A DNA stretch of 37,878 nt from an uncultured Hyphomicrobiales bacterium (GCA_903930675.1 CAIYZJ010000089.1:1-37878); one strand, 5' to 3'; positions 7,832 through 17,695 are shown, counted from the stretch's first letter. Numbers and translations: made by a program. The notes: generated by a model not told the origin, from the letters alone.

Positions 7832-9700
7832 ATGTCCGATTTTTATGATGTGATTGTCATCGGTGGCGGACATGCCGGAACGGAGGCGGCCGCTGCTGCC
7901 GCACGTATGGGCGCTTCGACCGTGCTGATAACCCACAAACTCGAGACCATCGGTGCGATGTCGTGCAATCCGGCGATTGGAGGTCTTGGCAAGGGTCATC
8001 TGGTCCGCGAGATCGATGCGCTCGATGGCGTGATGGGTTTGGCGGCTGATCGTGGCGGCATCCAGTTTCGGGTGTTGAACAAGCGCAAAGGGCCTGCCGT
8101 GCGCGGTCCCCGCGCACAAGCCGACCGCAAACTCTATGCCGCGGCAGTCCAGCAGCTATTGTCAGAAACAGAAAATCTGACCCTGCGAGCCGCAGAAGTT
8201 GCGGGTTTGATTGTTGACGGGGATCGGCTGACCGGCGTGACGCTGGCCGATGGCACCGAGATCAAAGCCGGGGCTGTTGTCATGACAACCGGGACCTTTC
8301 TGAACGGTTTGATCCATCGCGGTGACGAACGGGAAGAAGCCGGACGGGTCGGTGATCCGCCTTCCAAAAGTCTGGCGCAAAGCCTGCGCTCCCTTGGTTT
8401 TACAATGGGCCGATTGAAAACCGGCACACCTGCACGGCTTGATGGCCGGTCGATTGACTGGAGCCAACTGGAACGGCAAGAGGGCGACGACATTCCCGAG
8501 CCGTTTTCGGCTTTGACAGAGTCGATCACCACGCCACAAATTGCGTGCGGGATCACCTATACGACGGCTGAAACGCACCGTATCATCCGTGACAATCTGC
8601 ATCGCTCAGCCATGTATAGCGGCCAGATCGAGGGGCGCGGCCCGCGCTATTGTCCTTCCGTCGAGGACAAGATTGTGCGTTTTGCCGACCGTGACCGCCA
8701 CCAGATTTTTCTGGAGCCCGAAGGTCTGGATGACCCGACCGTCTATCCCAACGGCCTGTCGACCTCGCTGCCTGCCGATGTGCAGGAGGCTTTTCTGCGG
8801 TCTATCCCCGGTCTCGAACAGGTGGTCATCATCCGGCCCGGCTACGCGATTGAATATGATTATATCGATCCGCGTGAATTGGCCGCAACGCTTGAAACCA
8901 AATCGCGCGTCGGATTGTTTCTTGCTGGCCAGATCAATGGCACCACCGGTTATGAGGAGGCCGCCGCCCAAGGCCTTCTGGCCGGTATCAATGCGGCCCG
9001 CCGGTCCCGCGGACAGGAGGGCATGATCATCGATCGCGCCCGCGCCTATCTCGGCGTGATGGTCGACGATCTGGTGACCCATGGCGTGACCGAGCCATAC
9101 CGCATGTTCACCTCGCGCTCCGAATATCGGCTTAGCCTGCGCAGTGACAATGCCGGCGAGCGTTTGACCGATTGGGGATTGTCGGTTGGTTGTGTGCGTC
9201 CGCTACGGGCAGCCCACCATCGTCAGGTGCAGTCTGAATTGCTTGAAGCGCGTGGTTTGGTCGACGGTTTGAACGTGACACCCAATGAGGCGCGGGCCAA
9301 GGGGTTGAATGTCAACCTCGACGGCATTCGCCGCTCGGCTTTCGATCTGCTCGCCCATCCCGATATCGAATGGGCTCAACTGTCCTTGATCTGGCCGGAA
9401 CTGTCAAAGATCAAACCGGCAATAATCGACCGGATCAGCTCGGATGCACGCTATTCTGTTTATCTCGATCGCCAGAATCGTGATATCGAAACCTTCCGAG
9501 CCGATGAAAATCTGCTGTTGCCCGAGGGGTTTGATTTTAACGGTCTGCCAGGTCTCTCCACTGAATTGCAGGTCAAATTGGTCAGCGTTAAGCCGTTGAC
9601 GGTCGGCCATGCGGCACGGATCGAGGGGATGACGCCGGCGGCGCTGACACTGCTGGCCGCGCATGCCAAACGTCAACGTGATCGGGATCATGCTGCCTGA
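7832..9700 (+). CDS. mnmG: tRNA uridine-5-carboxymethylaminomethyl modification enzyme MnmG (GidA)
   Basis: FAD-dependent partner of MnmE. From the ATG at 7832 the protein has 622 residues and starts [20 protein letters not shown], with the dinucleotide-binding loop GGGHAG at residues 11-16, as in the family. Further signatures are [17 protein letters not shown] and the [13 protein letters not shown] segment. An in-frame TTG at 7799 and GTG at 7814 would give longer N-termini; the family alignment favours 7832 although its ribosome site is weak. The stop shares one base with the rsmG start (TGATG). Confidence 0.95.
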   Translation: MSDFYDVIVIGGGHAGTEAAAAAARMGASTVLITHKLETIGAMSCNPAIGGLGKGHLVREIDALDGVMGLAADRGGIQFRVLNKRKGPAVRGPRAQADRKLYAAAVQQLLSETENLTLRAAEVAGLIVDGDRLTGVTLADGTEIKAGAVVMTTGTFLNGLIHRGDEREEAGRVGDPPSKSLAQSLRSLGFTMGRLKTGTPARLDGRSIDWSQLERQEGDDIPEPFSALTESITTPQIACGITYTTAETHRIIRDNLHRSAMYSGQIEGRGPRYCPSVEDKIVRFADRDRHQIFLEPEGLDDPTVYPNGLSTSLPADVQEAFLRSIPGLEQVVIIRPGYAIEYDYIDPRELAATLETKSRVGLFLAGQINGTTGYEEAAAQGLLAGINAARRSRGQEGMIIDRARAYLGVMVDDLVTHGVTEPYRMFTSRSEYRLSLRSDNAGERLTDWGLSVGCVRPLRAAHHRQVQSELLEARGLVDGLNVTPNEARAKGLNVNLDGIRRSAFDLLAHPDIEWAQLSLIWPELSKIKPAIIDRISSDARYSVYLDRQNRDIETFRADENLLLPEGFDFNGLPGLSTELQVKLVSVKPLTVGHAARIEGMTPAALTLLAAHAKRQRDRDHAA

Positions 9701-10353
9701 TGTCTGCTTCCGCCGATAAATTGCAAGCCTTGGCTCTCTGCCCTGTTTCACGTGAAACAGAACAGCGTCTGGATCAGCTGGTTGATTTGCTGCGACGCTG
9801 GCAAACAATCAAGAATCTGGTCGGCCCGCGCACGCTGGACGAGGTCTGGATGCGTCATATCGCCGATTCCCTGCAATTGGCCTCTTTGCGCCCCGATATC
9901 CGCCGTTGGGCCGATTTCGGATCAGGCGCCGGATTTCCCGGTTTGGTGGTGGCCAGCACATGGATCGATCAGGACCGCGAGATGCATCTGGTCGAGAGCA
10001 ACGGGCGCAAGGCCGCGTTTTTACGCGAGGCTGCCCGTGCGCTTGGCCTTTCGGTGATCGTTCATGATTGTCGCGTTGACGAGGCCATGCCGGTGCTTTT
10101 GACGCGGGATATCGAACTGGTCTCGGCGCGGGCGCTGTCCAGTCTGGATCAACTGATCGAAATGGCCGAACCCCTGTTGAAAAAAGGGGCGGAAGGACTG
10201 TTTCTAAAGGGACAAGATGTAGATAATGAATTGACCAAAGCCACTAAATGTTGGATATTCAGGGCGTCTCTACTGCCAAGCAAGACTGATCTTGCAGGCC
10301 GCATTGTCAGCCTGACACAGGTTGCCAGAGTTGAGAGCGAGCAGGAGCTCTGA
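9700..10353 (+). CDS. rsmG: 16S rRNA (guanine-527-N7)-methyltransferase RsmG (GidB)
   Basis: The 217-residue SAM-dependent enzyme methylates G527 of 16S rRNA, a position connected with streptomycin sensitivity in other bacteria. The SAM-binding motif ADFGSGAGFPGL is at residues 71-82, and the upstream segment MRHIADSLQL is typical. The gene starts at the A of the mnmG TGA. Codons 15-20 (PVSRET) encode a complete parS site, so the protein N-terminus is constrained by centromere function. parA starts 5 bases after the stop. Confidence 0.96.
   Translation: MSASADKLQALALCPVSRETEQRLDQLVDLLRRWQTIKNLVGPRTLDEVWMRHIADSLQLASLRPDIRRWADFGSGAGFPGLVVASTWIDQDREMHLVESNGRKAAFLREAARALGLSVIVHDCRVDEAMPVLLTRDIELVSARALSSLDQLIEMAEPLLKKGAEGLFLKGQDVDNELTKATKCWIFRASLLPSKTDLAGRIVSLTQVARVESEQEL
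9743..9760. other. parS: parS centromere site 3 (inside rsmG)
   Basis: Perfect 18-bp palindrome CTGTTTCACGTGAAACAG within the rsmG coding sequence. The core 9744-9759 matches the parS consensus exactly. It lies about 600 bases upstream of parA. Confidence 0.93.
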
Positions 10354-10358
10354 TCGAA

Positions 10359-11204
10359 ATGACCACACTTGCCAATTGCCTTCGCCCTGTCGGATCGGCC
10401 CCACGGGTTCTTGTTGTCGCCAACCAAAAGGGCGGCGTTGGTAAAACCACCACGGCGATCAATCTGGGAACCGCGCTGGCCGCCATTGGCGAAGACGTGT
10501 TGATTGTGGATCTTGATCCGCAAGGCAATGCCTCCACCGGCCTCGGTGTGGCGCGCAAGGACCGTCGTGTCTCCACCTATGACGTGCTGGTGGGCACTGC
10601 CAGCCTTGATCAGGCGATATTGCCGACCGATGTGCCCCGTTTGATGGTTGCGCCCTCTACACTCGATCTGTTGGGTGTTGAAATGGAGATTTCCTCGGAG
10701 AAAGACCGCGCCCACCGGTTGCGCCGCGCTGTGCTGGTGCTGCATGAAACGCGGATTGCCGCCGGTCTGCCGCCCTATTCCTATATTCTGGTCGATTGCC
10801 CGCCGTCGTTCAACCTGTTGACCATCAATGCGATGGTGGCGGCCGATGCCGTTTTGGTGCCCCTCCAATGCGAGTTTTTCGCTCTTGAAGGGTTGAGCCA
10901 GCTGTTGAAAACGGTTGAACAGGTCCGTTCCTCGCTTAATCCGCGCCTGACCATTCAAGGCATTGTGTTGACCATGTTCGACCCGCGCAACAATCTGTCG
11001 GGTCAGGTGGTCAAGGATGTGCGCGATTTCATGGGTGACAAGGTCTATGACACGGTTATTCCGCGCAATGTCAGGGTCTCCGAGGCTCCGTCTTACGGAA
11101 AGCCCGTTCTCCTCTATGATTTGAAATGCACGGGGTCACAGGCCTATTTGAAACTGGCCTCCGAAGTGATCCGTCGTGAAAGACAGGCCGCTGTCGCGGC
11201 TTGA
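10359..11204 (+). CDS. parA: Chromosome-partitioning ATPase ParA (Soj)
   Basis: The 281-residue deviant Walker-type ATPase moves the ParB-parS complex and so the origin region during chromosome segregation. The deviant Walker A motif KGGVGKT is at residues 24-30, with the signature lysine K24; DLDPQGNAS (A' motif) and LVDCPPSFN (Walker B) follow. The N-terminus is short, without the long DNA-binding extension of plasmid type Ia ParA, so it is a chromosomal type. parB follows, with its start 23 bases after the parA stop. The operon sits about 7-9 kb from the putative origin, as expected. Confidence 0.97.
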   Translation: MTTLANCLRPVGSAPRVLVVANQKGGVGKTTTAINLGTALAAIGEDVLIVDLDPQGNASTGLGVARKDRRVSTYDVLVGTASLDQAILPTDVPRLMVAPSTLDLLGVEMEISSEKDRAHRLRRAVLVLHETRIAAGLPPYSYILVDCPPSFNLLTINAMVAADAVLVPLQCEFFALEGLSQLLKTVEQVRSSLNPRLTIQGIVLTMFDPRNNLSGQVVKDVRDFMGDKVYDTVIPRNVRVSEAPSYGKPVLLYDLKCTGSQAYLKLASEVIRRERQAAVAA

Positions 11205-11227
11205 TGATATCGGAAGGAATTGTCTCA

Positions 11228-12103
11228 ATGGCCGAAGAAACCCGATCACGTTTGGGCCGTGGTCTCGCTGCCCTTATGGGTGATGTCGGTAGCGAAACGA
11301 ACGAGGCCAATTCTGGCCGGACAGGAACCCGCAAGGTTCCGACCGAGTTTCTCCGCCCCAATGCGCGCAATCCCCGCAAGACCTTTGCCGAGGTCGATCT
11401 CGAGGAACTGGCCAACTCGATCCGTGAAAAAGGCATTATCCAGCCGATTGTCGTGCGCGAGCAGGCAGGCTTGGCCGATGTGTTTGAAATCATCGCCGGT
11501 GAACGCCGCTGGCGGGCCGCACAACGGGCCGGACTGCACGAAGTGCCGATCATTGTCGTCGAAGCCAGCGACCGCGATGCGCTTGAAATGGCGATTATCG
11601 AGAATGTCCAGCGCGCCGACCTCAATCCGATCGAAGAAGCCGCCGGTTACGAGCGTCTGATGGCGGAATTTGACTATGCACAGGCCGATCTGGGCAAGAT
11701 GATCGGCAAAAGCCGCTCGCATATCGCCAATACGCTGCGTTTGATGAAATTGCCTGACAGCGTCAAGGAATTGCTGCGCTCGGGCCAGCTGTCCGCCGGT
11801 CATGGCCGTGCTTTGCTGGCTGTCACCAATCCCGAAATGGTCGCCAAATTGGCGGTTGAACGCGGATCAAGCGTGCGCGACCTCGAAAAACTGTCGCGTC
11901 AACCCGAAAGCGAGCAGGGCGAAGCGCACAATCCGCGCCAGTCCCCGCAAAAAGATGCCGATACGCGGGCTATCGAAAAGATTCTGGAAGACCAGCTCGG
12001 TATGACAGTGAGCATTTCGCACAGCGGACAGGGCGGCGAGTTGAAAATCCGCTATAAGACGCTCGATCAGCTTGAAGATCTCTGCCAGAGACTGCGCCGC
12101 TAA
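11228..12103 (+). CDS. parB: Chromosome-partitioning protein ParB (Spo0J family, CTPase)
   Basis: The 291-residue protein binds parS, loads as a CTP-dependent clamp and stimulates ParA. The ATG at 11228 is chosen because GGAAGG lies 11 bases upstream; TTG and ATG codons at 11201-11204 would overlap the parA stop and lack such a site. It begins with the LGRGLAALMGD motif that contacts ParA, has GERRWRA at residues 91-97 (CTP/parS-binding box II), then ENVQRADLNPIEEA and a helix-turn-helix (LGKMIGKSRSHIANTLRL). The C-terminal dimer domain is short and normal. The stop lies 3 bases from the convergent holA stop. Confidence 0.97.
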   Translation: MAEETRSRLGRGLAALMGDVGSETNEANSGRTGTRKVPTEFLRPNARNPRKTFAEVDLEELANSIREKGIIQPIVVREQAGLADVFEIIAGERRWRAAQRAGLHEVPIIVVEASDRDALEMAIIENVQRADLNPIEEAAGYERLMAEFDYAQADLGKMIGKSRSHIANTLRLMKLPDSVKELLRSGQLSAGHGRALLAVTNPEMVAKLAVERGSSVRDLEKLSRQPESEQGEAHNPRQSPQKDADTRAIEKILEDQLGMTVSISHSGQGGELKIRYKTLDQLEDLCQRLRR

Positions 12104-12106
12104 AGA

Positions 12107-13129
12107 TCAGCCGCGCCGTCTGGCGGCCAGCGACAGTTGCAGGCAGCAACGGGACACGATGCTTTCTCCCAGAGCCGAGCTTTTGCGTGCCATTGTCTGC
12201 GCCTCGAACAGATGTGCGATGGCGGTATCGAGTGCTTCGCGCTTCCAGTGCCGGACTTGCTGCTCGAAAGCGTTTTTGCGCTTGAAATGCAGGCGCGAGG
12301 CCTGGCTGATCGTGGCCATATCCTTGCCCTGATCGAGCAAAGCGCGTGATTGCTGCAATTGCATGGCATGGCGCAACAAAGAGCCGACGATCACGCCGGC
12401 ATCCATATGTTCGGCCAGACAACGGCGCAGCATTTCATCGGCATTGCCGCTTGCACCGACAAACACTGCATCAATCAGCTGGTCGAGATTGACCGTGCCG
12501 GTATCGGCCATCATGGCATCGACATCGGCCAGCGTAATGCGCGGGCGGCCGCTGACATAAAGCGCCAATTTGTCGATTTCGTTGCGCGACATCAGACGGT
12601 CGGCACCCAGACGTTCGATCAAAACCTCTTTGGCATCGCGGTCGATTTGCAATCCGTATTGTTTCAGGCCCTGATCGACCAGATCGGAAAGGCTGCGGCC
12701 TTCGTCGCCGAAACAGGGCAAAGCAGCAGCTGTGGAGGCTTTTTCGATCAGGCTGCGCAGGGGACTTTTCGGCGTCAACTCGCCCGCTTCCAGCACAATC
12801 AGCACATCGCGCGGTGGCACTGAGCATAATTGGCCAATGGCCTCTGCGAGAGGATTGTTGCCCATTCTGACCCAGATGCTGCGTTTGCCGCCAAACATCG
12901 GCACAGTATGGGCTTCGTCGACCAGCCGCATCGGATCGCTGGCCAGCTGGTCCCCGTCCATGCGGATCAGCTGGAACGGATCATCGGGGTTTTCAACCGC
13001 GGAACGGGCCAGCAAACGTGCCCGCTCGGATACAAGACCCTGATCAGGCCCGTAAATCAGAACAAGCGGATAACGCGGATCTGGCCGTCTGAGAAATGCC
13101 TCGACTTCACCCGCTTTGAGCGCCGTCAT
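12107..13129 (-). CDS. holA: DNA polymerase III delta subunit
   Basis: The 340-residue protein is the clamp-loader subunit that opens the beta clamp. It has the family N-terminus (LVLIYGPDQGLVSERAR) and the segments SIWVRMGN, LIVLEAGELTPKSPLRSLIEK and LADVDAMMADTG. It lacks a functional Walker motif, as delta subunits do. It is last in the leftward run leuS-lptE-holA; its start lies 4 bases after the lptE stop. Order and spacing match many alphaproteobacteria, where this operon faces parAB. Confidence 0.92.
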   Translation of the reverse strand: MTALKAGEVEAFLRRPDPRYPLVLIYGPDQGLVSERARLLARSAVENPDDPFQLIRMDGDQLASDPMRLVDEAHTVPMFGGKRSIWVRMGNNPLAEAIGQLCSVPPRDVLIVLEAGELTPKSPLRSLIEKASTAAALPCFGDEGRSLSDLVDQGLKQYGLQIDRDAKEVLIERLGADRLMSRNEIDKLALYVSGRPRITLADVDAMMADTGTVNLDQLIDAVFVGASGNADEMLRRCLAEHMDAGVIVGSLLRHAMQLQQSRALLDQGKDMATISQASRLHFKRKNAFEQQVRHWKREALDTAIAHLFEAQTMARKSSALGESIVSRCCLQLSLAARRRG

Positions 13130-13133
13130 CGGA

Positions 13134-13652
13134 TCATTTTTGGTTCAGCAACAAAGTCGCGACGCGGGTGCGTATATCTTCGGCCATGGCCTGTGACACG
13201 CGGATTTCAGCGTCGCGGCGGGCGCGGGCTGCAGAAAAGCGTTGCGACATCCGGTCGTAGGTGGCCGATGAATTGACCACACCACGGCCGATCTCGGCAC
13301 CGGTATCGATACGCGCCAGCACAAATGTCACAGACGTGAGCACAGATCCGACATCCGCACGGCCCGATGACGAGTCGATCACCGGAGTGGTCAGCGAATT
13401 GGTGGCTTTCATGGTCAATTTATAGCGGGGCTTGGTTGGCAGCGTGCCGCCGTTCAATTCGAACAGCACATTCTGGACCAGAAAATGGCCCAATGTATCG
13501 GACATCGGCTCGACATCCACCAAAGCCAGTTCTTTGGCAATGGTCGTGTTGTCCTTGCCGAACTCGCCGTTGAGCGGACGGAAACAGCCAGCAAGCGCAA
13601 GCGCCATCAGACCGGCAGCAATGAATTTGGAAACAGGTTTAGACGACCACAT
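13134..13652 (-). CDS. lptE: LPS-assembly lipoprotein LptE-like
   Basis: The start chosen is the ATG at 13652, with AAAGGA about 7 bases upstream, rather than a TTG at 13673. The 172-residue protein opens with a lipoprotein signal peptide ending in the lipobox LALAGC, so Cys23 would be the lipidated residue and the protein would sit in the outer membrane. LptE plugs LptD and helps insert lipopolysaccharide. Sequence similarity in LptE is low, so the call leans on the lipobox, size and place between leuS and holA, which is the standard context. It overlaps the leuS 3' end by 14 bases. Confidence 0.85.
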   Translation of the reverse strand: MWSSKPVSKFIAAGLMALALAGCFRPLNGEFGKDNTTIAKELALVDVEPMSDTLGHFLVQNVLFELNGGTLPTKPRYKLTMKATNSLTTPVIDSSSGRADVGSVLTSVTFVLARIDTGAEIGRGVVNSSATYDRMSQRFSAARARRDAEIRVSQAMAEDIRTRVATLLLNQK

Positions 13653-16257
13653 TGACGATCCTTTGCGGAACAACGATGATCTTCTTCGGAACCTGATTGT
13701 CCAATGCCTTTTGCACCGCGTCGAGAGCTAAAACAGCCATCTCAACGGTTTTTTGATCAGCATCACGGGCAATCGTCAGATCAGCGCGTTTCTTGCCGTT
13801 GATTTGAACTGGATAGGTGAATTCATTCTCGATAATCAGGCTGCGGTCGGCCACAGGCCATGCCGCTTCCGCAACGAGACCCTGACCGCCCAGAACGGAC
13901 CAGCACTCCTCGGCCAGATGCGGCATCATCGGGGCGACAATCTGGATCAGGATCAAGCCTGCCTCGCGCAAGGCGGTGACCAGATCCTGCGAGGCCGGAC
14001 CTTCGCAGTCCGCCATTGCCGATTGCAGGGCATTGGAGAGTTCATAGACATGCGCCACGCAGCGGTTGAAGCGCAGGCGTTCGACATCATCCTCGGTGCG
14101 GGCCAGCGCGCGGTGGGCCGCTTTGCGGATCGACAGGGCCGATTGCTCGGCATGTGTGGCCGTATGGCCGTCTTCCAGCGTGGCAATGTCGCACACCACA
14201 CGCCACAAACGCTGGACAAAACGGGCCGCGCCTTGCACGCCTTCTTCGGTCCAGATCACGTCGCGCTCGGGCGGCGAATCCGACAGCATGAACCAGCGGG
14301 CGGTATCGGCACCGAATGTGCCGATAATATCATCCGGATCCACGGTATTGCGCTTGGATTTCGACATTTTCTCGATCGCGCCGATACTCACAGGCGTTTT
14401 GTCACTCAAACGGCTGGCCTGACGCTGGTTGCCGTCACTGGTGATCGCGATCTCGGCAGGTGAAATCCACTGCCCGTCGACATCGCGATAGGTTTCATGG
14501 ACCACCATGCCTTGCGTGAACAGACCCGCGAACGGTTCGTCGATCCCCGCATGGCCGGTTTTGTGCATGGCGCGGGTGAAAAACCGCGAATAGAGCAGAT
14601 GGAGGATCGCATGCTCGATGCCGCCGATATATTGATCGACCGGCAACCAGTGATCGACGGTGGCAGGCACGGTCGGATCGGTCTCGTTCCACGGATTGGT
14701 GAAGCGGGCGAAATACCATGAGGAATCGACAAAAGTGTCCATCGTGTCGGTTTCGCGCCGCGCAGGCTTGCCGCATTGCGGACAACCGACATGCTTCCAG
14801 GTCGGATGGCGATCAAGCGGATTGCCCGGCACATCGAAGGTGACATCATCGGGAAGCACGACTGGCAGGTCATGTTTGGGAACCGCAACAGTGCCGCATT
14901 CCTCACAGTGAATGACCGGAATCGGGCAGCCCCAATAGCGCTGGCGGGAAATACCCCAGTCGCGCAGACGGAAATTGACCTTGCGCTTGCCGACAGGCTC
15001 GCCGTCCAGCATCGTGGCTTCAAGCCGCTTGGCGACCTCTTCGCGGGCTTGGGCGGGGGTCATGCCGTCAAGGAAGCGCGAATTGATCATCACGCCGTCG
15101 CCGTCATAAGCGAGATCGGTCACGGTGAAGGTCGAAGCATCGCTGCCGGCGGGGCAGACCACCGGCGTCACGCCCAAACCATAGGCATTGACGAAATCCA
15201 GATCGCGCTGGTCATGGGCCGGACAACCGAAAATCGCGCCTGTGCCGTAATCCATCAGAATGAAATTGGCGACATAGACCGGCAATTCCCATGACGGATC
15301 AAACGGATGTGCCGCGCGGATGCCGGTATCGAACCCTTTTTTATCGGCTTTGGCGATGGCTTCCTGCGCGGTGCCGATGCGCTTGCAGTCCTCGATGAAG
15401 GCAGCCAGCCCGGGATTGTTGGCAGCCGCGGCGCGGGCCAGTGGGTGATCGGGCGCAAGGGCAAGGAATTGCGCGCCGAACAGGGTGTCGGGGCGTGTGG
15501 TGTAGATGTCCAGCGCGGTGTCGCTGTTGGGTGTCGTTGCGGGATTCAGCGCGAAGCGCACGGAAAGGCCTTCTGAACGGCCGATCCAGTTTTGCTGCAT
15601 GGTGCGGACTTTTTCAGGCCAGCGATCCAGCCCGTCCAGCGCATCGAGCAATTCCTGCGCATAATCGGAGATTTTGAAGAACCATTGCGTCAATTCGCGC
15701 TGTTCGACCGGTGCTCCCGAACGCCAGCCGCGACCGTCGATCACCTGTTCATTGGCCAGCACGGTCTGGTCGACCGGATCCCAATTCACTTTGGCGGTCT
15801 TGCGGTCGATCAGACCCGCTTTCAGAAAATCCAGAAACATATGTTGTTGGTGGCGGTAATAGCGCGGATCACAGGTCGCCAATTCGCGCTTCCAATCCAG
15901 CGACAGGCCCATGGATTTGAGCTGGTCGCGCATGGTGGCGATATTGGCATAGGTCCAGGCGGCAGGATGGGTCTTGTTGGCCATGGCGGCATTTTCGGCA
16001 GGCATGCCGAACGCATCCCAGCCCATCGGATGCAAGACGTTGAAACCGCGGGCCCGCTTGTAGCGCGCCACGACATCACCCATCGCATAATTGCGTACAT
16101 GGCCCATATGGATGCGGCCGGACGGATATGGAAACATTTCAAGGACATAATATTTCGGACGCGGATCATCATTTTGCGTTTCAAAAAGTGATTTCTGGTC
16201 CCAGATGCGCTGCCATTTAGGTTCGGCTTCACGCGCGTTGTAACGCTCGGCAATCAT
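13639..16257 (-). CDS. leuS: Leucyl-tRNA synthetase
   Basis: The 872-residue class I synthetase charges tRNA-Leu. The HIGH-type motif appears as HMGH at residues 50-53 within [15 protein letters not shown], and KMSKSK is near the C-terminal third. The editing domain has [10 protein letters not shown], and the zinc-binding region shows two CxxC pairs (CEECG and CPQCG). The length is normal and the protein appears complete. It starts an operon leuS-lptE-holA, preceded by a 167-bp gap shared with the divergent yggS that contains competing hairpins. Confidence 0.97.
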   Translation of the reverse strand: MIAERYNAREAEPKWQRIWDQKSLFETQNDDPRPKYYVLEMFPYPSGRIHMGHVRNYAMGDVVARYKRARGFNVLHPMGWDAFGMPAENAAMANKTHPAAWTYANIATMRDQLKSMGLSLDWKRELATCDPRYYRHQQHMFLDFLKAGLIDRKTAKVNWDPVDQTVLANEQVIDGRGWRSGAPVEQRELTQWFFKISDYAQELLDALDGLDRWPEKVRTMQQNWIGRSEGLSVRFALNPATTPNSDTALDIYTTRPDTLFGAQFLALAPDHPLARAAAANNPGLAAFIEDCKRIGTAQEAIAKADKKGFDTGIRAAHPFDPSWELPVYVANFILMDYGTGAIFGCPAHDQRDLDFVNAYGLGVTPVVCPAGSDASTFTVTDLAYDGDGVMINSRFLDGMTPAQAREEVAKRLEATMLDGEPVGKRKVNFRLRDWGISRQRYWGCPIPVIHCEECGTVAVPKHDLPVVLPDDVTFDVPGNPLDRHPTWKHVGCPQCGKPARRETDTMDTFVDSSWYFARFTNPWNETDPTVPATVDHWLPVDQYIGGIEHAILHLLYSRFFTRAMHKTGHAGIDEPFAGLFTQGMVVHETYRDVDGQWISPAEIAITSDGNQRQASRLSDKTPVSIGAIEKMSKSKRNTVDPDDIIGTFGADTARWFMLSDSPPERDVIWTEEGVQGAARFVQRLWRVVCDIATLEDGHTATHAEQSALSIRKAAHRALARTEDDVERLRFNRCVAHVYELSNALQSAMADCEGPASQDLVTALREAGLILIQIVAPMMPHLAEECWSVLGGQGLVAEAAWPVADRSLIIENEFTYPVQINGKKRADLTIARDADQKTVEMAVLALDAVQKALDNQVPKKIIVVPQRIVNVVV

Positions 16258-16424
16258 GACTTTGCTAACACCGTCTCGAATCAGTCAAAGGACACGTGGT
16301 TGCTCACCACGCAAGGTGGTCTGACTAAGGACACGAATGGGCTTTGCGGTCAATATTTGCCGCTTAATATTTGTTGGCTTAAGACTACGGGCAGAGTGAC
16401 CGGATCAACGCGAAAGGCCAACCA
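16258..16424. promoter_or_regulatory. Divergent leuS/yggS promoter region with alternative hairpins
   Basis: The sequence GTGGT (16296-16300), ACCAC (16306-16310) and GTGGT (16316-16320) allows two mutually exclusive stems; the first extends to CGTGGT/ACCACG. A 9-base direct repeat AAGGACACG lies at 16288-16296 and 16327-16335. Further right, AATATTTGCCGCTT and AATATTTGTTGGCTT form an imperfect tandem repeat that is AT-rich and could carry the yggS promoter. No leader peptide rich in leucine codons was recognised. Confidence 0.5.
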
Positions 16425-17093
16425 GTGACCGACCAGCAGGCTATCGTCCAACGCTATCACGGGGTGCAGTCCCATATCGCCATGGCGGCGCATGATGCCG
16501 ACCGTGACCCCGAAGATGTCTGTCTGGTTGCGGTTTCCAAAACCTTCGATGCGCCCGACATTCTGCCTTTGCTGGAAGCCGGACACCGGGTGTTCGGGGA
16601 AAACAGGGTGCAGGAATCGCAGAAAAAATGGCCCGGACTGAAGGCCCGCTTTCCCGATGTCGAATTGCATCTGATCGGACCGCTGCAAAGCAACAAATCG
16701 CGCGAGGCGCTGGCTCTGTTCGATGTGATCGAAACGCTGGACCGTGAAAGCGTGATCCGTGCCATTGCCAAAGATTGGCCATTGCTGGAGAAAAAGCCGC
16801 GCCTGCTGGTGCAGGTCAATACCGGAGCCGAACCGCAAAAAGCCGGAGTGCTGCCACAAGATCTTGCCGCGATTCTGGCTCTTGCCAGCGAGTTGCGGCT
16901 GCAGATCAGCGGTTTGATGTGCATCCCGCCGGTCGATGAACCGCCCTCGCCGCATTTTGCAATTCTGGCCCGTTTGGCCAAAACCCATGGGCTGACCCAT
17001 CTGTCGATGGGGATGAGCGCGGATTATGCCGAGGCGATCCAGTTGGGTGCCGGTTATGTGCGTGTGGGCAGTGCCATTTTCGGGCACCGCTGA
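16425..17093 (+). CDS. yggS: YggS/PROSC-family pyridoxal-phosphate homeostasis protein
   Basis: The 222-residue protein is a single PLP-binding TIM barrel without known enzymatic activity; the family balances vitamin B6 and some amino-acid pools. VCLVAVSKTF contains the PLP-binding lysine, and FGENRVQE, HLIGPLQSNK and MGMSADYAEAI are family hallmarks. The start is a GTG with AAAGG about 8 bases upstream. It stands alone, divergent from leuS, and its stop is 3 bases from the convergent transpeptidase-like gene. Confidence 0.93.
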   Translation: MTDQQAIVQRYHGVQSHIAMAAHDADRDPEDVCLVAVSKTFDAPDILPLLEAGHRVFGENRVQESQKKWPGLKARFPDVELHLIGPLQSNKSREALALFDVIETLDRESVIRAIAKDWPLLEKKPRLLVQVNTGAEPQKAGVLPQDLAAILALASELRLQISGLMCIPPVDEPPSPHFAILARLAKTHGLTHLSMGMSADYAEAIQLGAGYVRVGSAIFGHR

Positions 17094-17096
17094 GGC

Positions 17097-17639
17097 TCAG
17101 CACATTTTGAAACAGCGGATGCGGTCAATGACCGCCAAGAGCAACCGTATATCCTTGCGCGAGAGCGCAATACAGCCTTCGGTCGGTTGATAACCGGCGC
17201 GCGCCAGATGGATAAAAATCGCGCTGCCGTATGAGAGGCGGCGCGGACAATGGTTCCAGTCGGTTTCGATCACAAGATCGTAGAGATGGTCATCCCGCCA
17301 CATCTTTTCATGGCTGGCTGCAAAGGGGAGTGTGACGCGCCGGTTATAGGCAAATGAGTGTGGCGCATCGCACCAGCCGTCAGTGGTTTTGATCCTTTGT
17401 TGCGGCAATCGCCTGCCTGTCGGCCTTAAATTCTGGTCTGGCCGATAGAAAATGCGGATCGGGACGAGACGGGCGCGGGGTGTGGCGCCGTCCCCTTCGC
17501 GCTTGCGCTGCGTCACGCCGGAGCGACCCAGCGCGCAAGGCAGCCGCAGGGTACCGATTGCAATGATCCCGCGGCGCGGATCCGAAGGGCGCGGCCTGAC
17601 AAAGGCGGTGATTGGATTATTTGCCTTGGAGAATGTCAT
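17097..17639 (-). CDS. YkuD-domain (L,D-transpeptidase-like) protein without signal peptide
   Basis: From the ATG at 17639 the protein has 180 residues. The YkuD catalytic signature is visible as His144 in AIFIHLA and Cys156 in TEGCIALS, with KREGDGATP and MWRDDHLYDLVI upstream, as in the COG3786 branch of the family. Periplasmic L,D-transpeptidases crosslink peptidoglycan or attach lipoproteins, but no signal peptide or membrane anchor is visible here; the N-terminus starts almost directly with the domain. The start codon has a weak ribosome site, and a TTG one codon upstream is an alternative. The role therefore remains open. It is divergent from the regulator gene 56 bases away. Confidence 0.8.
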   Translation of the reverse strand: MTFSKANNPITAFVRPRPSDPRRGIIAIGTLRLPCALGRSGVTQRKREGDGATPRARLVPIRIFYRPDQNLRPTGRRLPQQRIKTTDGWCDAPHSFAYNRRVTLPFAASHEKMWRDDHLYDLVIETDWNHCPRRLSYGSAIFIHLARAGYQPTEGCIALSRKDIRLLLAVIDRIRCFKMC

Positions 17640-17695
17640 CAATTACCCATATCGTGTCATCATGCGCTGTGATCAGACCGGAAGGAAGCACTCTC

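Noticed and set aside
16288-16320. The CACGTG in the leuS/yggS gap as a parS site.
   Set aside because: Only the central six bases match; the flanks do not fit TGTTNCACGTGAAACA.
16359-16382. TTAA...TTAA near yggS as a CtrA box.
   Set aside because: The spacing between the two TTAA elements is 11 bases rather than 7.
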